Assembly (NCBI GenBank): GCA_947396885.1
Contig: OX377206.1
Location: 8,997,050-9,061,049, forward strand
Origin: Heligmosomoides polygyrus polygyrus
Lineage: Eukaryota; Nematoda; Chromadorea; Rhabditida; Heligmosomidae
DNA length: 64,000 nt
Reading direction: 5' to 3'
Shown piece by piece: positions 56,315 to 64,000 of this stretch. Made by a program: the position numbers and the translations under genes. The notes below the pieces were generated by a model, which was not told the DNA's origin, searched no databases, and worked only from the letters and a program-made list of their open reading frames with translations. Position 1 is the first letter of the stretch. Every line of letters starts with the position of its first letter.

Positions 56315-57361
56315 GGTTGTCCCATAAGTCCTTGCAGTTTTTTTCAACGATTCACTGCAGATTTCGCCGGCGGTCTCTTGCATAGCTCTATACAGCTTTC
56401 GAGAGAAAATGACTTGCTCTATCAGATCATTTATTGAGTGTCTTTTTTTCATTCGGAATTTTGTCAATTTTTAGGTCGTTAAAATGAAAAGCGAATAAGT
56501 GAAAAAGTGGTCATCTGCGCAGTTGTTCTCTCCGCTTAGGTTTGGAATTTTTTGAGCAGTTTTCCATAGCATTTAGAAGACAATGTTCTGTTCTACAAAA
56601 ATACTTGTTGGTCCTATTTGCTCATTTGTCCTTTATTGATTTTTAGGTCATCAAATTGGAAAGTCCGACTTTCCCGTCCGAATTTTTACCAAAACTCCGG
56701 TTCTGTGGTTGGGCTTTTTTGCTTGGTGTTATATGTCGTTTGGAAGAGGATTTCTTGCTCAGTAAGAATTTGTGTCGCGTTTATTGGCTCACGCAGACTT
56801 CTGTCGAATATCAACAACTGAAGAAGGAGAAGGAGTTGTTTGTGAAGACGATTTTTCCCTTTTCGGCATTTTGTTGATATTCAAAAGAAATCAATTAATG
56901 CGGCACGAATTCTTATAGAGTAAGACATTCTCTTTCGAACGACATATAACACCAACCCAAAAAGTCCAACCACAGGGCAGGAGCTGTCGGCAAAAATAAC
57001 CATCCTCCTTCGGACGTGCCATTTTGATGGCCTAAAAATCAATAAAGGACAAATGAGCAAATAGCACTAACACACATTCTTGTAGTACAGAACATTGTCT
57101 TCCAAATGCTCGAAGAAACTGCGCAAAAAATTACAAACCTAAGCGGAGAGAACAAGTGCGCAAATGGCTACTTTTTCACTTTTTCACTTTTCAATTCAAC
57201 GACCTAAAAATTGACAAAATTCATTATGAAAAAAGGAATGCAATAATGTTCTGATAGAGCAAATCATTTTCTTTCAAAAGCTATGCAGCGCTATGCAAGA
57301 GACCGCCGGCAAAATCTGCAGTGAATCGTTGAATAAAACTGCAAGGACTTATGGGACAACC
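56315..57361. mobile_element. 1.05-kb palindromic mariner-like foldback element
   Basis: Two arms of about 500 bp in inverted orientation meet near 56850. Ends GGTTGTCCCATAAGTCCTTG and its inverse, flanked by TA at 56313-56314 and 57362-57363. Matching blocks run the whole length: GCCGGCGGTCTCTTGCATAG, TTCTCTCCGCTTAGGTTTG, TTTGTCCTTTATTGATTTTT, TTGGTGTTATATGTCGTT, and GAATATCAACAA at the centre. Neither arm holds a transposase; ATGGCACGTCCG on the right arm opens only a short frame. Confidence 0.92.
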
Positions 57362-57399
57362 TAATATTAATCTGTTGTTTAAGAGAGTTATGAACTGTA

Positions 57400-57860
57400 G
57401 GGTATACTTCGCACCGAATCGAATAATTTCGAACGAATATTCGAATAAATTCTAATATTCAAAACTTCATTATTCGACTGTTCGATGAGGCCCAAAATTC
57501 GAATACATTCGTTATTCGACTAATCGGCGAGGTCCGAAATTCGAATGTACTCGTTATTCGACAATTCGACGTGGCCCAAAATTCGAATATATTCGACGCT
57601 ACCATGTTAGATTACCGGAAGTTAGTTTTTGCGTCTTTGGGATATAACTCGCTTAAATTCCAAGTATAGGAAAATTCAAGGATATATTTGAGCTCAAGAG
57701 CTCGAGCTCTATTGTTCGGTATACATATTATACTTCGAACCGAATCGAATAATTTCCACTAAATTCGAATATTCGAGTATTCATTATTCGACCATTTGAC
57801 GGTTCGAATATTCGATTTTTCATGAAACTGAATATATTTTATTGTTATTTTATTCGAACA
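57400..57860. repeat. TTCGAA-rich degenerate repeat
   Basis: ATTCGAATA and TATTCGACNNTTCGA words repeat, with a duplicated TATACTTCGAACCGAATCGA block at about 57405 and 57730. Confidence 0.7.
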
Positions 57861-58550
57861 TTTTTTGGAAGGACACAAGTATACTGCAGGGTTAAATGTG
57901 AAAATCTCAGTAGACTTTTGCTTAACCTAACTTTGGAAATCCTGTAATGCACCGACAACTGTGGATGGTTGGCCATCGAACAGTTGCATTGGTACTTTCC
58001 GCCTAGAACTGACAACGCGGCTGTGTGGAAAACTGTGCCCGCCTCCGCCTTCTCTGATTGGCTGAAGTCTTCCCTGTGTACACGCATTGATCGTTCGCAT
58101 TAGCCTATCAAGGAATAGATAAAGCGTGTCTGAAAAGCGTCACTAAACTGTGGACGGCAACGCTTTAACGAAAGAAAATGAAAAACAATGGATCTCACGG
58201 TTTTAGCTGCAGTTTTGTTATTTAGTTGAATTGTACTGTAAGATCCAAAACCTCTAGAAGGAAGTTAAGGAAGTGTCGGTTATCATTGCGCTGTGGAATG
58301 TTCCTCAGGCTTGGCAAAAATTTAACGCGAAAAATCTCCAAAAGATTTGGTAAGAATTCAACGCAACAAATTACTTAACGTCACTGGTAATATGTAATAT
58401 CTATTTATATCGTAGGAATCGGAGACCGGACTCTACCCAGTTCGAGGTCGAACTCCAATCATCTCATTACAATCTCTATTGCTGACACACGTGTTTTACG
58501 TTTATTACAGTTTTTTTGTAAATGATCCAGTAAAATTGCCTTTTTTAAAA

Positions 58551-58792
58551 TAAAGGACAAGAGTCGCCGATGGGGGAAGAGTCTAAGAGGGATGCGTCTT
58601 GCATTCGACTTCTACGGAGTGTCGTGAAGGCAGCTAAACGTGTACTTGGCCAAAACAATCACACGTAATGGCCAGCCGATAGGTAATTCGGAGCTTTATC
58701 CTTTCCAGACAAGCCTGGTATCGGCCCACTGATCCCGGAGCAAGATAGGGGATGGATGACCCGCGCTGGAAATCCTAACCAAAAACCTTGAA
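58551..58792 (-). mobile_element. tRNA-derived SINE, diverged, head missing
   Basis: Minus orientation; ATAAAGGACAAGAGTCGCCG, GATGCGTCTTGCATTCGACT, CAGCCGATAGGTAATTCGG, ending before the A box. Confidence 0.75.
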
Positions 58793-58974
58793 CAACTACA
58801 CTTAATGCTTAATAAATATGGATACGTACCAAAATGGGTACATGTCACGAAAGCGCAAAGCATTGAGAGGGTGAACTCGACGGCCAATCAGCATACAATC
58901 AGAGCAGTAACCAAGCACAGCATGGACCGTACCCACGCCAGGTAATCAGGGTACCAACCGTGCACGCCCTCTCT

Positions 58975-59060
58975 GAATGGAACGCCCATTCGATGCGACA
59001 TGATTGGCTGGCACATGCCCACCTCCCAATACTGTGCGCTTTAGCGACATGTACCAATTG
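58975..59060. repeat. 85-bp direct repeat, copy 1
   Basis: CGCCCATTCGATGCGACATG and ATTGGCTGGCACATGCCCAC recur at 59635-59715, on the other side of the Tc1-like element. Confidence 0.75.
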
Positions 59061-59143
59061 GATTCTAAATGTGATGTATGTACCCAGAAAACGATGTTTG
59101 ACTCGCTCTTTGTTATGATCGCTGAAACTTAAAAAGTAATATA

Positions 59144-59562
59144 CAGTGGCGGCAAAATATTTACGGACACCTACCTCTGCGGGATTTTTCGATCTTTGGA
59201 ACCAAGAAGTCCAGAGAAAAAGTGCGTAAGTTTCAGAATCCTCTGATTTTTTACTTTACACAACTAAATATTGTCTTGGCAACGCTGAATTTGCAGATAA
59301 ATTTGAATATGAGAAAAATGGTCGTGAGGTAATGGATGAGAATCACTTCTTCAAAACCCAAATGTATTACAGTAGATCATAACGATCAACGCTAAAATCA
59401 ATAATTTGCGCGGGACAAGCAGCTTTACATAGTGCTAACCGATTATTGTCTTCTTAAACTCCAAGCAGCCTTCCTGAAGATGGCAAAAGGCAAGTGGCTA
59501 GCCGCAGCCCAGTGGGCTCAAGTTGGGCTTCTTCGAGACTTGACATGATTTTGCCGCCATTG
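59144..59562 (+). mobile_element. Tc1-like deletion derivative (419 bp)
   Basis: TA at 59142-59143 and 59563-59564. Left end CAGTGGCGGCAAAATATTTA, right end inverted (TTTTGCCGCCATTG). The left 330 bp match the left arm of the element at 30317, then a transposase start (ATG at 59480, MAKGKWLAAAQWAQVGLLRD) runs 22 codons to TGA at 59546 and breaks straight into the right end. Confidence 0.92.
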
Positions 59563-59634
59563 TATATACTATTTTCACGTCAAATTAGACAATTTCCATA
59601 CCAAATTGGACACTTCAACTCTGGAACTCTGGAA

Positions 59635-59720
59635 TGCCCGCCCATTCTATGCAACCTGATTGGCTGGTACGTGAAAACCTCCCGATGCTGTGCGCTTTCG
59701 CTACATTTACCTAGAAATGC
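59635..59720. repeat. 85-bp direct repeat, copy 2
   Basis: CGCCCATTCTATGCAACCTG and ATTGGCTGGTACGTG; partner of 58975-59060. Confidence 0.75.
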
Positions 59721-60747
59721 TTGCACAGGATGAGTGCTTGGTCGGGATAAGGTATAGCATCATGCTCAGAAAGCAGAGGGCACTGGATCTGCCTTAAAAA
59801 ATAGAACATCCTATGACAAGATATAATCTCTAAACCAGCAGCTACGGGCTTAAGCGAGTGTGTCTGGCATTAACTAAAAAAAAATTAAGTTTTTTTAAAC
59901 ATAAGTCGAAGATGTTTTGGTGACGAAACACCCACTTTAAAATGTTGGCAGCACAAAACCTTTGCTATTATTACCAAAAATATTTTTTAAATACGGCAAA
60001 AACTCTAATTCTCGATCGTAGCACGCTTTTTTCTTATTTTCCAGCCTTACGTGTAAGTTTACGGAACCAGGAACGGGCTCTAATACATCTGCGGTCAATT
60101 AAAAAAAAACTGCGTAAATTGCACGGGTAGTAGTGCACTTTTCAGTAGAATGAAGTAGTTTGTGGAAAACTGCCTGGCACCGAGTTGGCCGAAAACAGAC
60201 ACACACACAGGCCTGTGGGAGGGACACATCTGCGTGAATTAAACGATTTTCGGGTGAAGTCAACTACGTTCTATGGCACCGCATTCCGACCACTTCCGGC
60301 TGAACAGCCACTGCGCTTTTATCGTGGTCAACGAGGATTGGGGTAACAGGGAAGCACACAAAGTTCTGAGAGTTAGATTTTGTTATTGATTTTTTAACGA
60401 AATTTTTTCGTTAAATTCTGTCAAAAATAGAATTAATTGTTAACTCTTAATTCAAATGAAAAAAAAAGAAACCGAGAAAACGTTTTATGTTCCAACTTCA
60501 ACAGGTCAACGGCTAAAGTTCAACGTAAGCAGGGTAACATACTACAATGTAACATAAACAATTCACTACCAATAAAAAGTGGACAACAAAATTAACCACT
60601 TTTCAGCAACAAATTCAGCAATAGTTCCAATTAGATCGGGCAGAATCTGGAGTTCCTCCCCTGTCCCAGCTCTGTACGTGAACCGGTTTGCGTGACTGTT
60701 CTACGAGCATTTACAATTTCGATGCAGACACCAGCCCGCTAAGCGCC

Positions 60748-61063
60748 GAAGAAACTAAGGATAAAAGGATAAAGGACGGCGTTACTCAATCCCTTTTGGG
60801 ATGCGGTACGCATTCTACTTCTACGGGATGTCGTGGAGGTGATTGGAGTACGTATTTGGCCACACAATGACTTGCGCTGACCAGCAGATGAGCAAGTCAG
60901 CGCTTTACCCTTTCCAGACAGGTCTGGTACCAATTCACCGACCCCGAAGGGATGGAAGGCTTGGTTGGCCTGGGCGGGAAATTCGAACCAGGAGCCTGGT
61001 ACCGTGTGCAGACGACAGTCGGCGCCTCCTACGACTGCGCTACACGCGTCCTGAAGAAACTAA
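60748..61063 (-). mobile_element. tRNA-derived SINE with 11-bp target-site duplication
   Basis: GAAGAAACTAA at 60748-60758 and 61053-61063 flank a full minus-oriented copy with tail GGATAAAAGGATAAAGGACG and head complement ACTGCGCTACACGCG. Confidence 0.96.
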
Positions 61064-61099
61064 TAAAAATTACATTTTATTAAAAGCCTATCGGTGGAA

Positions 61100-62870
61100 G
61101 TAGAGTAAGTTCCCAGATCAAGCTCAAAAAAAATTGGCGTTGGAGCGCGATATCTATCTATGCTGCCATGCCGTTTACGGATGTGTGCTAGAATGGATTG
61201 TTTCTGCTTAACTCTTGCTGAGTATAATAGCTATCAGGAGCAGTCCTAATCGGGAGGAGGGTAATGGCTAAGCCTTCAATATTAGCGAAGATAAAGAGGA
61301 AAGTAATAATGTCATTGAAAAAACTGCTAAAAATTGCGTGAAATTTCTGAAAATTTCCGTTAATTCGTTAAGTGAGACTTCGGAGAAAGATGCCATTTAT
61401 TCGTTAAATTCGTTAAATCGTCAACGGTTAAATGTGCACTCCTGGTGGGTAAATAGAAAGGTGATATGTTACTAGAAATACGCCACAAACGCCGATTCCG
61501 TTCCAATTCTAGAACCAATGAGCGCACAAAGGGGCCCTTCTTAGTTCTGTTCAGGTTCCTCAGCTGACTTTCATGAGAAAATTCGTCAGAGAATTTGGTG
61601 ACAGTGGCTTCACAGAATAGACAGCACCATCAACAACGGAATAGCGCTGTGATTCATCTGACTGGGGAGGGATGTTTAGCTGCATTCCAATTTCAGCGTG
61701 GACAACTGGGTTTGGAATGGGTCTCAGCTGCATTTCCGCCATTACCGACGACTAGCTGCGCACACTGCTTACTGCTTCTGATGCTGTCGTTGAAAGGTTT
61801 TCAGCAGACACACTACGGCCAACTTCCAGTAGCAAGGTACCGGGTGAAGCGCTACAATACGTGTATACGTTATGGTAACAGTAATGAGAATTTCAAATTC
61901 TGAACAACAATCTTCAAACATCAAATTGACAGTTGGCACCAGGTTTTAGAAGCCGTGAACAAAGGGAGCTAAACGATTACACATTAACTCAGAATGAGGG
62001 CATTCAGAAGCCTTGATTCTATAGTGAAGCGAATACGCAACACTTTACACAGCTTATATCGAAAATATAAGTAAATGTATAAGTACTTCAATGATGAGAA
62101 AGAGAAATATGTGCTATGTTACAATAACGCTCACATCGCACAGTCAAAACAGCTGTTTGCGGCGGAAAATACCGTCGCAAATCAGAAATCAGAAGAATCG
62201 AAACGATTCGAACTTGACAGAGTTATGGCGCTCCGAACATGCCCGCTCGTGCAATTCAGCACAACAACGGCAGATGTTCTTCGCGCTGTTACTCGCTCAG
62301 AATACAGTTTTCCCTACCCTTCATGACACCATTCAATTCAGCATGAAAAGCTCTATCGAACGGTATCAAGCGTGGCCCAATTCGAAGGTATCGGTTTTCG
62401 ATGACGTCATCGTCCGTCTACCTCGTCCTCGATGCGAAAGTGTCAAAAAATCGATTTTTCTGAAATTGGTCGAAAGCCATACCATTCGATAGAGCTCTTC
62501 GAGCTGAACAAAATGGTAGCATTGCGAAAAAACAATCATGAGCGAGTAAGGACGAATACATGGGCAAGTGAGGGACGAAGACATTTACAGCTCCCTCCGC
62601 CGCTCTAAAATAGCAGATGGGGATGGTAAGACAGTTTAGGGCGGTGGGTAATTGTGAGTAAGTCACCGTAAATTGTCTTTAGAGTTCTGCTCGCTCACGC
62701 ATTTTAAGGTCATTAGCTCGTCTCGTCTTCCCGTAGTAGTCAACTGAACTCGAAAAAAAAAACGTGTCACACAAGCCTCACCTGCATTTTCGCAGCGCTA
62801 TAACTTAGTCCGTTCATGAGCTACATCGCTGTGCTTTAGAGCACGTCAAGAACATTGTGCTGCCCGTAAA
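61100..62870. other. No gene recognised
   Basis: A single MITE E end (CAGTCCTAATCGGGAGGAGG) near 61240; otherwise AT-rich sequence with unremarkable short frames on both strands. Confidence 0.5.
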
Positions 62871-62879
62871 TTCCTTGAG

Positions 62880-63400
62880 TTGCAGCCGGAAAGATTCGAA
62901 CTGTTCGAGTTAGTGCGCTACGAACGTGCCCGCGAGTGCAATTTGTGGGCGGTCACCTCGATTGATAGATTCTATATGCACTGTTTACGGCAGACACCAA
63001 AGTCTCGCCGGGACATTTGGAGCAATTCCTGGCTAGGACGGCTGCAAATTTCTGATAAAACTCCGAATTTCTGATGAACGCTCACTCTATGTACAAGCTG
63101 TCATCCCACTCAACTGAAGGTTCGATTCAATTTGCATTGCCTACGACGCACACCGAAGTCTCACCGAAAGGGATTGGAGCTAATTCTGAGTGGGGCGCCT
63201 GGGAATTTCTGATAAAACTCTCTAAACGGTTCGAAATGGTCCTGATAGGTTTATCATTTTCTAGTAAGGGAAGATAGAAGCGGAGTAACTATGCTTTGGC
63301 CCACTCGATTGAAAGATTCGATTCTACATATATGCATTGTTCACGGCGCACTCCCGGAGCATTCCTGGCATGACAGTACAGTGGCAACGTACCCCATGCT
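62880..63400. repeat. Degenerate direct repeat, about 180-bp units x 3
   Basis: GAAAGATTCGAACTG / GGTTCGATTCAATTT / GAAAGATTCGATTCTACA start units that continue ATATGCACTGTTTACGGCAG-like and CGGGACATTTGGAGC-like blocks; AAATTTCTGATAAAACTC occurs twice. A weak relative lies at 62190-62260. Confidence 0.6.
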
Positions 63401-64000
63401 TTAGGTACTCTGAGAGCACGCATGTCCTGGCAAGTAAGCTGCTCTAATCGCAAAAGAATGCTCCAGTCACTTTTTGGGCCACCCACGGCGAAAATATGGG
63501 CGTTCTGGTATACATGTTTGTGTAGAACTCGAAGAGGCAAATTTAATGGTGTCAACCTTCTTCAAAAAATCTAAAACTGAAGGAGTTATGAGTATGCGAC
63601 GGTTTGCGACGGTATTTTCGGTGTTTTTCCCACGCAAATAGGCGTGAGCGATATTGTCGGACGGAAACGAAACCGCTGCCGTTCCTTTACTTTTATTGTG
63701 AATTCCATTAAACGTGTTTTGAATAACATTATACAGAAAATATGTTTCCTTTTTTCTCATTTTTGGACACTTTGAGGTCAATAATTTGAGGTCAATTGCG
63801 ACGCCAACCTCATATGTAATTTTCATCCAAAACTCGAACTAACCAGTATCAAAAAAAATAGAGGAAAGACCTTTAAAGGAGAACAGACGGATGGCCATTT
63901 TAAAACATAACGAGCCATGTAAGAAGCGGAAGATAAAGTCCATTGCTGATCGATTTTTTGGATGAGCCATGCATCCAACTTCTGGGTAACGAGACAAATA
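63400..64000. other. No feature seen
   Basis: Nothing recognisable. GATGAGCCATGCATCCAACTTC at 63962 recalls the 3' end of a minus-oriented SINE and may be one cut by the window edge. Confidence 0.4.

Overview
The window is eukaryotic and almost certainly nematode. Four copies of the nematode spliced leader SL1 (or copies one base off) lie in it, one of them fused to a ribosomal-protein retrocopy. It also carries a mariner of the Hsmar1/bandit (cecropia) type, Tc1-like elements and long poly-G/poly-C tracts. A strongylid-like (clade V) parasitic worm is my best guess; the species is not determinable from the sequence.

The one host gene I can reconstruct is a class B (secretin-family) neuropeptide GPCR on the minus strand. 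Eleven exons between 43270 and 7171 join with consistent splice phases and give about 412 residues. They cover the hormone-binding domain (43149-43270, 35079-35197), TM1 (22126-22239), TM2 (19952-20092), TM3 (19223-19267 and 18963-19077), TM4/TM5 (14761-14900, 14395-14480), TM6 (10109-10235), TM7 (7410-7504) and the start of the cytoplasmic tail (7171-7304). The signal peptide and first exon(s) lie above 43.3 kb and were not found. The end of the tail lies below 7.2 kb and may fall in or beyond the N gap. Its introns (up to 12.8 kb) hold most of the repeats.

Layout. 1-6.27 kb: arrays of minisatellites (18 bp, about 42 bp, 108 bp), 0.95-kb tandem duplications, a local inverted duplication with a 33-nt C run, then a 200-N assembly gap (6269-6468). 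6.5-43.3 kb: the GPCR with its repeat-filled introns. These hold a mariner with intact TIRs (11038-12320), a decayed second mariner (about 26190-27086), a CR1/Jockey-like LINE with an open 657-codon RT frame (28209-30182), a Tc1-like foldback element (30317-31049), and a chimera of SL1, rpl-36 and a SINE (24387-25032). 43.3-64 kb: no convincing host gene; it holds SINEs, a third Tc1/mariner element (53709-54987), a 1-kb palindromic mariner-like element (56315-57361), a Tc1-like deletion derivative (59144-59562) and degenerate repeats.

The dominant mobile component is a tRNA-derived SINE of about 285 bp with an RNA polymerase III A box and B-box-like sequence and a (GGATAAA)n-type 3' end. About 20 copies occur in both orientations, several with clear target-site duplications. 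A second, smaller tRNA-like SINE has three copies. Short palindromic MITEs (about 115-190 bp, several terminal subfamilies sharing an ATCGAT/GCGTCGC core) are the next most frequent. One is nested in a SINE, which reveals its TAA target duplication.
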